From positions 27,532,386-27,596,385 of the forward strand of contig OX344752.2 of the NCBI GenBank assembly GCA_947034885.2: a stretch of DNA of 64,000 nt, in the 5' to 3' direction. The position numbers and the translations under genes were made by a program. Origin of the DNA: Thuidium tamariscinum. Its lineage: Eukaryota; Streptophyta; Bryopsida; Hypnales; Thuidiaceae. Positions 1-13,006 of this stretch are shown in pieces. Below the pieces are notes generated by a model. The model saw only the letters and a program-made list of their open reading frames with translations, did not search any database and was not told the DNA's origin. How positions within the stretch are numbered: position 1 is the first letter of the stretch; every line of letters begins with the position of its first letter.

Positions 1-2658
1 TCATTAAAAATGAAAAAAAAGACCATGGTTATTTTGGTTGATAGTTAAGTAGTCCATTAATAAAGAAGAGGCACGGGAAGAGGTAGCTTTGTAACAATAA
101 AAAATACATAAGAGGAAGTTGAAGCAACTAAATGAAGTAATCAATTTCTAACCACTTAAGCAATTGAGCATATTTTAAGTGTGGATACTTTGAGGGGATA
201 AATTTTCACATGTACAAATAAATATTTGAAAACAATTCCATATTTTTTCAAATTTTTATTTTCTAATACAAAATTACCATGAATTTTTTAGTTGAAGATT
301 TTGTTTGTGTCACATTGTTTGTATAGGTATTCCTAATTCTGACTAAATGCTAGTTGCAAAATCAACCAAAGACTAGTTGCAATGTTGAGAAAGTTGTAAG
401 CAATCATAATGCGCCACAACTATGTTGGAAACTATGCCATAATTAATCAATACTCAATATTGTCGGTTGGGAAGGGGGCATTCTACCCTACTAAAATGTG
501 TGTGATAATGAATGGGTTGCCTCCCATACTTCACTTAAAAAAAACATTGCTATTGAGACAAAGCCTCTTGAATTGTAGCTATATTGTTTTTGTTTATATT
601 GAGGCAACCCATTATTTTGTTTACATTGGTGGTACTATATGCCATGGTCAAGTTATATACTATTCATACTTATAATCCCCAAAGTGACAAAGTCTCAAGG
701 CCTTTTATTAAAATAAAAAAACACTCAGAATTGCTATTGCTATTGCAAAGAGAAAAAAGTTTTAAAACAAAGATTTTTTGCATATCTAATTATAGGATCA
801 TTTACTAAATTAGAATAAGAATGAGTAAAAGAAATTTCAAAAGTTTTGTCTACTTAGATTGTAAGATGTTTGTATTTAATCTTTAAGCACCCTAACACTT
901 CCAATTTGGCCTCCTCCAATTTTTTCCCAGCCAATGGCTACTAGTTCATGGCTGTGTTATGGAGTAATGTTGGAGAGCAATAAATATAGAAATTAGGCTT
1001 ACACATCAAAATAGGGGGTGTAATTTCATAGCATTGTAAGGGGTTTTCCATTTTGGTGAAGATTGCACCCAGACTAGTGCATGGTCTATTTGTAGTCTAC
1101 AATGTGTGTTTTGCAAATCCATGGCTACAATAATCCTACAATGCAACACTGACAAAATTGCGAAAATTAATTGAACATGACTATGCATCTAATTTTATCC
1201 CCTACTAGAAATTGAAGACAAGAGTCTACCTATATAAATTTGTACAAATGACTAAAGTATTGAATCTACCTCCAGACCGTTGGATAGTTCATTTCCAATT
1301 CACATCTGACTATTATAATATTGTAATCAATCCAATGAAAATTATACAATTTTCTTTGAAGCTACCCTCCCCAACCCTCTCACAATTTCAATGCCCATTT
1401 TTTATGGATCTTAATTTTTAATTAGCAACGCTAATTAAACTAGTAGCAAGTCTACAATGGCTCCTATAATGGCCAAATTTTGGGCTTCTCATGCTAGATG
1501 CTTAGTGAAGAAGACAAGTCTTTTGTACCTTGTGATAAGACTTTGAACCTTCATAACTCAAGTTTTTGCACTACAGATTTTTGAATTTTTAAATTCAACA
1601 ATTGAATTGAAAGTCTACAATTTAAAAAAACAAAACATTTGAATTTTATTCTTTGAAATTTAGTTTTTTTTATAAGCTGAGGGTGGCATAACTTTTGTTC
1701 CAATTCACTAGTTGAAAAAAAATTATATTTTCAGAAATACTTATACAAATCCACTATTCCTACTTGCATTAAATTTGGTGAAATTTATTTTCTATATATT
1801 CTTTTTGCCTTTTTTTGTTTGATTTTGTCAAAATTGAGTAGCAATTTTTAAAACCTATCAATCTATTAACAAATTGTATAAATTAATTCCACTAGTACTA
1901 GACAAAATTATGTATTTAAATGTATTTTTTTATGTATGAATCATTTTGTTTTGGATTGTTTCTTCATTTTTTTAATGGAAAGAGAGAGTATCTTTTTTTT
2001 AAAATGTCATTGAAATTTTGGAAACAATTTCTTTTAGGTTAGAAAAATGCAATATATAATAAGTAGTGCATTTCATAGTAATTGAATTAACTTGTGTATA
2101 AGCAAGATCTAATAAAATCTTCCAAAGTCTAAAATAAAGATCTTCATCAACACCATTTTAGGTGTTGTTATCTTAGTAGTAAAGTTGATCACTAGCAGTG
2201 TTATTCTGTGAGCTTGTAAACGTGAGCCTGTAAATGTAGAGGGGAGATTTTATGAACATAGAGCTTAGAAATTTGAAGAAACATTAGAAAATTTAATTTT
2301 ATTCAATTAAAATAGATTCTATCTTAAAATTTGGATCAAATTTTTTTATTTTTATAAATTTTAGTTCTTACTTTTGTGAACCTATTACCATAGGCCTATT
2401 ATTGTAGTTTTGCTGAATTTGGATGAAAATTCTAATTTTCAATCTTACTTAGAAGTATACATTACAAAGATGAAGAATTCAATTAATATGAAAGATGAAT
2501 GAAGATGGAATTAAGTTTATATAGAATATTGGTGGATCATTATCCTATAATAATGTAGATCCTCTTGAAGAATAGGGAAAGGTACCAATAATTTTCTATT
2601 GGTGTATAGTAGTTGGTTGTAATTGCCACTCATTTCTTCAAACGGTCAACTATAAGGA
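1..2658. other. AT-rich intergenic DNA, no gene recognised
   Basis: Very AT-rich sequence with only short open frames (under 90 codons) that show no recognisable motif and have the same base composition as the surroundings. I see no rRNA, tRNA or conserved protein. It is probably old repeat-derived DNA. Confidence 0.6.
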
Positions 2659-2809
2659 TTGTGTAGTCAATTTAGACATTTTTTGTCAATTTGGAGTACT
2701 TGATTTGAACATTTTCTTGTCAAAACTATCCAAATTGACAAAAAAATGATAGAAAATGTCCAAATTAAGTACTCCAAATTGACAAAAAATGTCTAAATTG
2801 ACTACACAA
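2659..2809. repeat. Foldback / MITE-like perfect inverted repeat
   Basis: Positions 2659-2700 are the exact reverse complement of 2768-2809 (42 bp, outer ends TTGTGTAG / CTACACAA), with a spacer that is itself partly complementary. The transcript would form a long hairpin. No clear target-site duplication flanks it, so the superfamily is undetermined. Non-coding. Confidence 0.75.
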
Positions 2810-3727
2810 CCCTTGCACGTCTCTGTAGGTTGTTGCATAATAGATTGTACATGTTTGTTAAATCAATATGTGGTGGTCACTAAATCAATTGTGGATATTG
2901 CCAGAGGACTTAAAAAGTTGTTATATATTCATTTTCACTTCAATATGAGACATAATAAGAAGCAAATTGAGTTTATTTTGAACTCAATGAACAAATGTCA
3001 ATTTTATTGTAAAAAATGAAAAAGAGTCGACTTTGTCAAACTTTTACAAAACTATGACACATTCTTCTCCTATGTGTAGTCGAGGGTTGGTTTTAGTTTC
3101 CTCCTGGTTGTGTTTTGGAACCTTGCATGTTCCTTGAAGCATCTAATAGCACTAATATTGGAACTAGCCTTATCTTTTCTTGGTTTCTCCCAATTTGGAT
3201 TCAGTGATCTCTAGGATTTGAAATAGGTATCTATGGCTGATATCTTTGGAAATTCTTTACTAATTCAAAAAAGATTAAAAAATTATGGCACCTCTTCCAT
3301 TTGGTTCCGCAACTCTTTGTCTTTCTATAGAAATTATGTGAAAATTCTTTCCTGCATGTTTGGACCATCAAAAATAGCAAGCAACCTCTAAAGGGTTGCT
3401 TTATGAGTACCCTACCTTATTATTATTGGAGTTGTTTAGATTTTAGAAAAAAAACCCTGTTAATAAGGATCTTTGCTACACTAAATTTTATTTGGGTTGA
3501 TCATGTCTTGTAGCATTTTAGGTCCTCTCAAGGCCAATGGGAGGGTATCAATTGTTCCCTCTTCATTTGTAGGTCAATGGATTTGTTTAAATTTTAGAAA
3601 AAAAAATTTCATAGGATTTCATTATATGTGGAAAGAACTTAGCTGCACCAAATTTCATTTTGTTCATGACTATCTTGAGGTAGTGTAGGTCTTTTCAAAA
3701 GTCAATGCAGGCACCAACATTTTTGTC
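2810..3727. other. Intergenic DNA, nothing recognised
   Basis: AT-rich, with short unsupported ORFs only. No repeat end or gene motif was seen. Confidence 0.5.
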
Positions 3728-4681
3728 TTAACCCCTAAATGTATTTGACTATGTTTTGCCAAAAACACTCCAAAACTACTACTTCTAGTACAAGACCAAA
3801 ATCTTTTTTTAAAAAACATCTTAAGACAAATGTAACCGTAGGATCTTATAGTAAACTAGTTTGAGAACATGTGGAAAAAATTTCAGAAATTTCCACCGTA
3901 TAGATTGCAAGATAATAGTGTTTGAATTGTCAAAAATGCTTTTTTTGTCCCTGCGAAAATCCGGGCAGCTGCACTTCAGTAGCTCACTTTTGTATGAAAA
4001 AAAGTCCAAAATGGTTGTTACTCTTTTGATTCATTCTTTTAGTCAAGTTAGATACATGCCTAAAAAATTTCAAATCATTTGGAGTTGTACAACATGTAGA
4101 AAACAATTAGTAAGTAGGAAGAGGTAGAAAATGAATCAAAATATTAAAATAGTAATAATTAATTTTTGAAATTGAAAATTTCCAATCCCAATGGTTGTAA
4201 TGTTGTAATAGACAATCTTCACCTAATGTGTTTATTTTTTTTCAAAAATATTAAAAATTGAGTAAAATAATGGACTTCAAAGTTTATTTTGGAGTAGAGA
4301 TTTCATAACTTCCCACAAACTACCTTCAAACTAAAACTCCCATAACTTTCATTTCACAAATCAAAATGGAATAATTAAAAGCTTTCCAAGTAGATAAAAA
4401 TCTAAAGAACGAATTTCAAATTTCAAATTTTAGAAAAAGTGATTTTTGAAGAAGTTTTTTCAGCTGCCCAGGCTGCCCGCCGAGCAAAAGAAATCACATA
4501 TCATGCAATAACTTTTTATTCATGTTGTCAAAAGTTATGAAAAATTTTGGGCCTTAAAGCTACTCCTTGGACACACGTTGTGTGAAAATTTCAAAGAAAA
4601 AAAAATAAAAACTCCATTCGTAGTGAGCTGCCCAAAATTGCTATGTTGCCAAAAAACGCAGTTTGGGCGTTTAGGGGTTAA
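3728..4681 (+). mobile_element. TTAA-flanked non-autonomous DNA element, copy 1
   Basis: The 954-bp unit begins TTAACCCCTAAA and ends with its reverse complement TTTAGGGGTTAA. A second full-length relative lies at 21122-22052 and three degenerate or partial ones elsewhere (22640-24304, about 53230-53863, 60600-60705). The copies share internal landmarks such as a CAGCTGCACTTCAG motif and a GCTATGTTGCCAAAAAA motif near the right end. No ORF resembles a transposase. If TTAA is the target duplication and CCCCTAAA the inverted terminus, the ends look piggyBac-like; Sola3-type elements also target TTAA. The superfamily is inference only. Confidence 0.65.
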
Positions 4682-5378
4682 TGTATCAATAATATAACTT
4701 ATTAAGATTTTAAAAGAAAATTATTTAGTTGATAGGGATTAATTTTGTAAATAATGAAATTCATTACATAAGATTATTGATTAGTTGATCATTGTTGTCT
4801 TGTGCATCCTATAAGGGGATCCTCTTCTTCTTTCTTGATCTAATGGTTGTTTAGTTGATTACTTCCTTCTTGTTTCTTGATACCTCTCGATGTTGAGAAG
4901 AGGATTGAACATTTATCATCTTGATATAATACTTGTCGAGCTTTGTTAGATTTTTGTAATCACTCTTCTACATCTAGTTTCTTAGTAACCTTAGTGGTGA
5001 GAGGTACTTAGAAACAAGACAAAGGAGAGTAACCATAAAAATTTGAATGGAATAACTTCATTTGATTTCAAAAAAATTCTAATTAGTCACCAATTTTTTT
5101 TCTTTTTAAAATCTAGCAAAGTACAATGAATGGTATAACAAGGTTGTTCAAGGAACCACGGTGATAGGTCAACAATAATAGGTCCGCGGTAATAGACATT
5201 GAAATTACTAAAGTTAATAAAATTTGGCCAAAAATTTTAGATGGAATCTTTAAAAAATTCGGGTAGGATCATAGGCTCACAAATCACGCTCACAAACTCA
5301 CAAAATAGCAACCTTGAGTTTATCACTAGGAATGGAAGATTCTAAAGTTTGCTTATAAGGTCATAGGCTCCATTCCTA
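4682..5378. other. Intergenic DNA, nothing recognised
   Basis: AT-rich, with no ORF or repeat boundary recognised between two mobile elements. Confidence 0.5.
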
Positions 5379-5594
5379 CACTGGTAGAAACCCCCATTTA
5401 ATGTGACAAGGCCTAATTTTTCTTGATGGATTTTGCTAGGCATCAAAAGTAACAACCTGTGTTTTTATGTCAACAAAAACGTTCAACACAACATCAATGC
5501 TGACATAAAAACACGGGTTGTTACTTTTGATGCCTAGCAAAATCCGTCAAGAAAAATTAGGCCTTGTCACATTAAACAAGGATTTCTACTAGTA
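5379..5594. mobile_element. CACTA-type MITE with CTA target duplication
   Basis: The left terminus CACTGGTAGAAACCC and the reverse complement of the right terminus (TACTAGTAGAAATCC) match with few changes. The arms continue as a near-perfect inverted repeat of about 90 bp each. The element is flanked by a 3-bp direct repeat CTA (5376-5378 and 5595-5597), the target size expected for CACTA (En/Spm) transposons. It is 216 bp and carries no coding capacity. Confidence 0.75.
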
Positions 5595-8411
5595 CTATGC
5601 CTAAATACTTTTCTATATTGCTAAATTTGCTTGCTCTATGCTATAGGTTGGTGTTCTTGTATACAAATATATTATATACAAAAACCAATCTCAACTTCAA
5701 ATATCTTCAGACTTTGTAACTAGCAAACTTTACAGGATAGTAAGTAAGGTTTGGCAATTTTTGCCACTTTTCAGGATATTGTGCCAACATGTGAGTAATA
5801 AGAATAAACAATAATAATTATGCAATAATGACTCTATAAGTGCCTAGGCAATATTGTTGTAACCTCCAAATATATAAATGAGGTTAGACAACTGACTTCC
5901 AATCAAAATCAACATAATAAGATGTGAATACACTTTGTACAAAATTCCATTGAGTGTTTTACAATATAAGGTATGTACAATCTTTAGTGTAATATAAGGC
6001 CTGAAAATGGTGTAAATACTATCCTATACCTTGAGCTAATAGCTTGGAATTTATAGTGAACACAAGTAAATGGGACCGTGATAGATAGCTAGTGACATCT
6101 AAAACAACCACTAAGTGATATAGAAAGCAATGATGCAATGTAAAAAACACCTACATTCCAACTAATACTAGTAACATTGATAACATCTATAGTGGCAAAC
6201 ATGAATAAATGCCCACATGTAATGCATACAAGTGATTGCAAAAACACTTGTCCTATTTTGCATCATAGTTTAGGAATTTATATGTTTTTTGGCCATAACT
6301 TTTTCATTTTAGCTCCAAACAATTCAAGATTTATAGATTAAGTATTTATGACCATTATACACTTTGCCTAATTTTTTAGTTTTCAAAAAAGTTTTATTAT
6401 CTAGAAATAGCCCTAAATTTTATATTACACTTGCCAATTTCAAGGGGGATAATAATTTTTAATATCCAAGAAAACCAATTTGAAGGTGAAATTTGAAAGG
6501 TAAGATCTTTAAGTAGACTTATAGCTATTGTTTAAGGAATTTAAAAAATAATTAATTGTATGTTGTGTTGAAGTCCTCAAAGTGAATTATTTTCTACTTG
6601 CATTTTGAAAATGTGTACATTGATCATATTTTTAATTTTTTTTAAACAATTCTAATTTTAAAATACTAAAACCCCCTCTGAATAGTGGACAAAATGCATC
6701 AAATATTGGAAGTATTTTTTGTAATAGTCCATATATAGATGCAATAAGATAATTAATTATAATTATATATTTAAACATTTGTCTTCTTTAGTGAAATTTA
6801 TTTTTCTAGTGTGACTTTATAGTACATCACACCAAAGGCTACAATTTCTTCACATTAGACATGCCATGCATTAGCATTATTAGGTTCCACTAGAAGTCAT
6901 AGGTTACTCAATGGCTTCAATAACCTAATTCCAGAAGATATTGAATATGTCATTTGGTGATATAGATGGAATTTCTATTGATGTCTCTAATACTTGGTAG
7001 TGCCACTGCTCAATACTCACCAATGGTACTAATTATTTATAAATGGTATACAAAACTCTACAATATTGAAGTGATGTCACTTCAATACTTATTAAAAGAC
7101 TCAATATTATAGCTTAGAATGGAATGGGACGCCATTTAACTTGTGTCAATAAGTGCCCTAAAATACTCCATGGTGTCATGAAGGTGGTTATGAGATTCCA
7201 TTCTCACCAACCTCACCACTCGATCATTACCACTTTGGCTTACTATGGCACCATTCATGAGGAAAGAGGAAGACAACTCCTCCAAATAAACTCCCCTTGG
7301 CTCTTTAGATTATTGAAACATTTAGGATACACTTCACTGTTGATTAGATAACTAATTCTATATTTTAACCTCAAACCAAGCCCTAAGGCATTCCAATCTT
7401 TCCCTTTGGATAACTCTTAGTTCTAAACTCCAAATGTAGTGTGAAAGTCCATTTTTGTGATCTAATTCTTTGTATCCAAATTGGATTTTCAAAATTATGT
7501 AGCTATCATTTTCTTCATCTTTAACAAAATGCTATTGTGCCTTGTTTATTTGAGACTCTTTATTTTTAGACATCAAGCCTTTTGCAAGGTTTGAAAAATC
7601 AACCCAATAACTCCCTTATTCACCAAGGTATCATAAGCAAGCCTTAAAATGAGGATCATGAAAAATGGAGACATTCACTTATTCTAGATGGAACTTGACA
7701 AGCTAAACACAATTATAGATTATTTTACCACTAGTACTTATCTACTACATGTTTTCAAAGACACTAAGAATTGTATCCAACCTTTAAAGCCATCCCATTT
7801 AAATAATCTTAATTAGTGTTGGTTAATTTAATTTATTTTTTAATATTTGATTCATCCTTTAATTGAATCAACTTATTAATTATCTTTACTCCATATTTGA
7901 TTTGACTCACTTATTTCTTTTCTAGGATATTTTAACAACAAAGCTATTAATGGACTGAACAACAAGGTGAAGTGAAGACTAATTAGCAAGTGCTCTTAAG
8001 CTTACATTAGATATTTTTTCAGGCCATGGAGAGACTATTTAATGATTGTTCTCCATGCTATGAAGAAGCTATGAATTAGTGTACTCCTTGTCAAATTTTG
8101 AATAAAATTTTGAATTAAAAAAAATATTAATAAAAAATAATTTTCAAATGATTAAACTATTACTTTAAAATTAATTAAAAAATATTATCTGACATGGCAA
8201 TCTATTGATCATGTCAAATTTTGGATATGGTAAAGTTCCCAATCAATTATAACATAATATAGTTGCACCTTTTCAATCACAATGCTTCTCTTTGAGATTT
8301 CACCACCTTGATCTTTATAGTTTGACATGGTCTTTATTGGAAAGACTTAGATTACCACTCATTTACTAATACAAGAAGTTAATTGCTCTTACACACCTCA
8401 ATTGTTAGTAT
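5595..8411. other. Intergenic DNA, nothing recognised
   Basis: 2.8 kb of AT-rich DNA. A 75-codon open frame at 7124-7351 has no motif, homologue or splice context that I recognise. No structured repeat was noted. Confidence 0.5.
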
Positions 8412-8661
8412 CATTAGATGAAATCTGAGGGCATTACAGGGCCGTTTCGGGTTTGTTCCCAAAACAGCTCCCAATGCTGCTGGCCGCTGTCAGGCCGACT
8501 TTTATAAAAAATAAAAAAAATTGGTCTTGAAATTTGAAAATAAGTCAAAAAAAAATAATTTTCTTAATTACGTTGCAGGGTCGCGACGACGTAGGATTCG
8601 AGTTCACAGGGCAGAAACTGCGTTCTCACAGTCTCTTAATGCCCTCAAATTTCATCTAATG
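8412..8661. mobile_element. GC-core MITE, copy 1
   Basis: The ends are inverted repeats of about 25 bp with one mismatch (left CATTAGATGAAATCTGAGGG; the right end mirrors it). They enclose an unusually GC-rich core with GGGCCGTTT and GGCCGCTGTCAGGCC motifs. A relative at 51193-51491 shares the core motifs and the CATTA-type ends. Non-coding. A target duplication is not clear, so the superfamily is unassigned. Confidence 0.65.
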
Positions 8662-8854
8662 TTCCTTTCTATGAAACTTATCTAGCTTGTTTAGTCTTCT
8701 ATTTAGTCTTCACGACTTCAAACATCTTGGCAATTGGTTAAGTATTACTCAAGTTGATTAATGTTGCAATAACAAGGCACTCATATGTGATATGTCATTG
8801 CCTTCTTGTTGTAATTGGCTATTTCTTTAGTCATCATGGCAACTCTTAATTACT
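8662..8854. other. Short intergenic gap
   Basis: No feature seen between the MITE and the palindrome. Confidence 0.5.
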
Positions 8855-10085
8855 TGTATAGTGGGGTACCAATCAAAATGGTGTTTTCAAATTTGCATTG
8901 AAAGAAATTTCAATACTACTAACTTTGACAGCCTCCCAAGAGCTGAAATATTTTTATTTTATCATGAATTTTTTTCAAGATTACCTCTAGGTTGATAACA
9001 TGTCAGACAAATTTCAAGGTTAAAAGACTTAAAACAAAAAAAGATACTCAAAATCTACCAACATATGTAGTTGTGAAAAGAATTTCACTACTTTCAACTT
9101 TAACACCCTTCCAAGGATTGAATTTTTTTTTTGCTATTGAATTTTATCATGAAATAACCTCTATATTTTTAATATGATTGTGTGAAAAATTTCAATGTCA
9201 AAAGATTAATGAAAAAAAGAATATTTGAAATCTACCAACACATGTAGTTTTGAGAAAATTTTCACGATTGCCAACTTTGACACCCTTTCAAGGGTTGAAA
9301 AATTGTCAATTTACCATGACATTTTTCTCTTGAGATCATCTCTATATTATTGATATGTGTTCTAAATTTCAAATTCAAAAGACTTACATAAAAAAAAAAT
9401 TCATAATCTTAGAACCTGTGTAGTTGTGACGATGAGTTTTTACACCCATATCTGAAAACTTTGATCCACAAAATGACACTATACCAAGGTGCCAACATCC
9501 ATCATCCTCACAACTACACATGTTGGGTGATTTTAAATATCTTTTTTTGGGTGTGTCTTTTGAACTTGAAATTTGGAATACATGTTATCAACATAGAGAG
9601 AACTTCATGATACAAATTTCATGGTAAGAAACCAATTTTTTAGCCCTTGGGAGGGTGTCAAAGTTGGCAATTGTGAAAATTTTCTCAAAACTATACATGT
9701 TGGTAGATTTCAAATATCTTTTTTTTCATTAATCTTTTGACCTTGAAATTTTTCATACATATTAAAAATATAGAGGTTATTTCATGACAAAAATTCTATA
9801 GCAAAAAAAGAAAATTCAATCCTTGGAAGGGCGTCAAAGTTGAAAGTAGCAAAAACAATTTTACAACTATGCATGTTGGTAGATTTTGAATATCTTTTTT
9901 TGTTTAAGTCTTTTGACCTTGAAATTTGTCACAAATTTTAATAACATAAATATTATCTTGTCATAAAAATTTCATGGTAAAATACTAATATTTAGTTTAT
10001 AGAAGGTTGTCATAGTTGGCAACATTGAAATTTCTTCATTGCAAATTCAAAAACACCATTTTGATTGGTACCCCACTAATACATT
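8855..10085. repeat. 1.2-kb near-palindrome built of ~175-bp tandem units
   Basis: The left arm starts near 8857 (GTGGGGTACCAATCAAAATG) and the right arm ends near 10084 with its reverse complement; the centre lies near 9420-9530. Each arm contains about three diverged copies of a ~175-bp unit. Landmarks of the unit are ATCTACCAACA, ATGTAGTTGTGA and CTTTGACACCCTTCCAAGG. No gene is visible inside. Transcription through it would give a long hairpin. Confidence 0.75.
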
Positions 10086-10544
10086 ACATTAATCCTTCAA
10101 GCTTCTATTATCTTAGAATTTAGACCACATATGCTTGATATTGCACCTTGGGGGTAAACTCAACCAATACTCAATTAATTCTAACCTTGCACTTTCTTGC
10201 TTTGATGTTTTAGACCATTGTCTTAATCTTTAGTCGACATTAGTTTCTTTTCATGGTGGTACAATACAAACCTCACCTCTCCAAAGCTTTGTACTTGTTT
10301 TGCAATTACTGCAATGCCATTCTTGGATGTATGATCCTTTGTCAACTTTGTTGCCTTCTTATGAATTTGTAATCAAATTCTAGTTCTTACCTCTTTTTTG
10401 TGCTTTTAAATTGAAAATACTCATAATAATGGCTATGGAGTTCCAAATGGGAGTGTGTTTGCAATTCTAGCACAATCACATTCCTCTAAAATACTTCTAA
10501 ATTATAAGGTTTCTAAGTCATTTGAGTGTCAATTTCTCACTAGA
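10086..10544. other. Intergenic DNA, nothing recognised
   Basis: No gene, repeat boundary or structured element was recognised. Confidence 0.5.
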
Positions 10545-10547
10545 AGA

Positions 10548-11874
10548 CACTAAAAGAAAATCAAGGTTTTTGCAGTTGCGGTTAGCAACTAGTTTTATAG
10601 TTGTATTGGACGTTTGCAAGTGGATGAGAATTTGGAGCCTACAATTGAAATGAAGAAGCTGCAATAGTTGCAATGTAATTGCAAAAGTCGGCAAGATTGT
10701 TTTTCATTGGATAACCTATATAGAACTTCATTGATGAACTCTTCTAATATGGTTGCTTATGTGGAGCTTGCTTTTGTGCAACTTGTTTGTAACTTGTGTA
10801 TGACTGTTTTGCGACTAGTTTGCAACTAGTTAACAACTGTAGATTTATAGATTTTCAAATTTGTATTTTAATGATTTATAGATTTTAAAAATTTAATCTC
10901 AAAGATTTGTAGATTTTAAAATTTTAGATATAGCTTTTTTTAAATTATCAAATCCAAATATTGACATCAAATAGATTTCATGAGTTTACAAAAATTTTAA
11001 TTTAGAAGTTTAAAATTTTTTTATACTTTAAATATTTGTAGATTTCTATAGACTATAAATATCTATAAGTTGTAGAAATCTACAAAGTTTGAAATTATTA
11101 ATATTGTAATATCAAACTTCATTACATAAAGATGCTATAATTTACAATTCTTCTCTGTTGAATTTAATGATACTTTCAACAATTGATATCGGACAATTGA
11201 TATAAAATTTGATTCTAGTTGTTTTCTAATTGTATTCTACTCATCTTCTAATTGCATGCTAGTAGTTCTCTAGTTAAAATCTACTGATTTTATTGTTGAA
11301 CTATAGTTTCTGTCTAATTGAATTTTAGACATTTTTTAGTTGCATCCTAGTTGCAAACTAGTCGCATTCTAGTTGATTTCTAGTTGAATTTGCAACTACT
11401 TGTCTTCTAGTTGTATTCTACTCGTCTTCTAGTTCTCCAGTTTAAATCTAGTGATTTTTTTGTTGAATTGTAGTTTCTTTCTAGTTGAATTTTAGACGTT
11501 TTCTAGTTGCATTCTAATTGCATTTTAGTTGCATTCAAGTTGAATTGTAATCAAATTTAGATTATATGCAATTGTAGTTTGAGACACTAAACTCTACAAA
11601 ATGTAAAGTTGACCATGTTGACAATTGCGATGAATATTGGATGTAGAATACCTCACAGTGATTCTTCCTTTACATACTTGTAACCCAAAACTTCAATTTG
11701 CAACTACTTTATAACTACATACAACCCAAAACTTCAATCTACAACTACTTTGCGATTAACATAGTGTATACATCAAATTCGGTGCAAATACAGAGGGTTG
11801 TAGTTGCAAGGAAGTTGCATAGGACACATAGGTGCATTTTAGTTGGTTGTGGCGGACAAAATTTTCTTCTAGTG
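10548..11874. mobile_element. Non-autonomous CACTA-type transposon with subterminal repeats
   Basis: The left end CACTAAAAGAAAAT and the reverse complement of the right end (CACTAGAAGAAAAT) match. A 3-bp duplication AGA flanks the unit at 10545-10547 and 11875-11877, as expected for CACTA elements. The 1,327-bp interior lacks a transposase ORF. It is packed with short degenerate motifs (CTAGTTGCA, CAACTAG, TCTAGTTG), densest at 11210-11540 and again near the ends. These resemble the subterminal transposase-binding repeats typical of this superfamily. Confidence 0.75.
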
Positions 11875-11877
11875 AGA

Positions 11878-13006
11878 ATACCCATGCATGTAGTAGTATA
11901 TTAAAAAAAAAATGAAAATGAAAAAAAACTTTCATAGAAGCTTGAAAAAATCAGTAACTATTAAAACCGAATCTACATTGTTCTTTAAGAATTAACACAT
12001 TCTGAGATAGAATCACAAGGTAAACATCCATCACTCCATCACATAGGATATTCAATTTAGAAAAAATAAGTCTCCAAACACATGTGGAATTAAGGTGTAA
12101 TTCTCTTGTTCTTTAATGAGTGATTTGATGGAACAAACAACAAATGCATTCTTTTGTAAGAGTTCAAAATTTGTTTCAAATAGTCTCCATTATGAATCAA
12201 AGAGATCAAATTGCTCTAAATTTTTTTGTATTGAGGAGTTAGTTTGGAGAATGTTTGCTACAGTGGTTCTTGATTCTACACATCTATCCCATTCCTTACT
12301 CCTTATAAAAATTACTTGGCAATGGAGTCTCAACGGACAAGACAAGTAATCTATAGAGGTGCAATACACCACCGTATGTCAATGTTTCAATATGAGTGAA
12401 CATGCTTTCTTGTACCATTCATAATTATATTTTAGATGTTGATAGAAGGGTAGAGTAATAAAGAGTGCTCAAAACATACCATAGGTATAAGGTAGCTTTA
12501 CCATTAATTAATTCAAAAATTAGTTGTCAAATTTGTTTGACAATTCTAAAAACAGAGTGTTTAATGTTTGAGTAAATATACAAATAATTTGTGGAAAAAC
12601 TAGAAAATACAATTAAAAACTTTGAGTCAAATGTCAATCCATTTGACCATCTACCATCAAGAATTTTTTTGATGACAAGATAAAGGGATAAAGGAATTAC
12701 TTCATTGACTTTCTATGCTAATAATAGGTGGAAAGGTCATTTTTATAATTAAATTCATTGTCCACCATGAATCCTTAAAGAGTATGGGATTATTTGAAGA
12801 TGAAAGCTTGACCATTCATTGTCAAAGCATATGAATTGTTTGTGAAATTGAAATTTTAAATTTCATTTAGGTATAGTAGAATAACTTCTTCAAAAAACTT
12901 TGAACTATTAAAAATTGGTAAATGAAGTTGACTTTTATCTCTATAAATTTTTTTGTGACTTTGAGCCTCCAAGAAAAATTACGAACAAAATTCAAAGAGC
13001 TATCTC
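11878..13006. other. Intergenic DNA with a weak inverted-repeat relic
   Basis: No gene was recognised; open frames at 12116-12372 on both strands have no motif. Sequence near 12890-12975 resembles one arm of the inverted repeat at 60932-61269. Confidence 0.45.

Noticed and set aside
7124-7351. 75-codon ORF as a small gene
   Set aside because: No motif, no coding-like composition and no recognisable homologue.
10860-11560. CRISPR-like or satellite array
   Set aside because: The CTAGTTGCA words are degenerate and irregularly spaced and lie inside a CACTA-type element with a target duplication.
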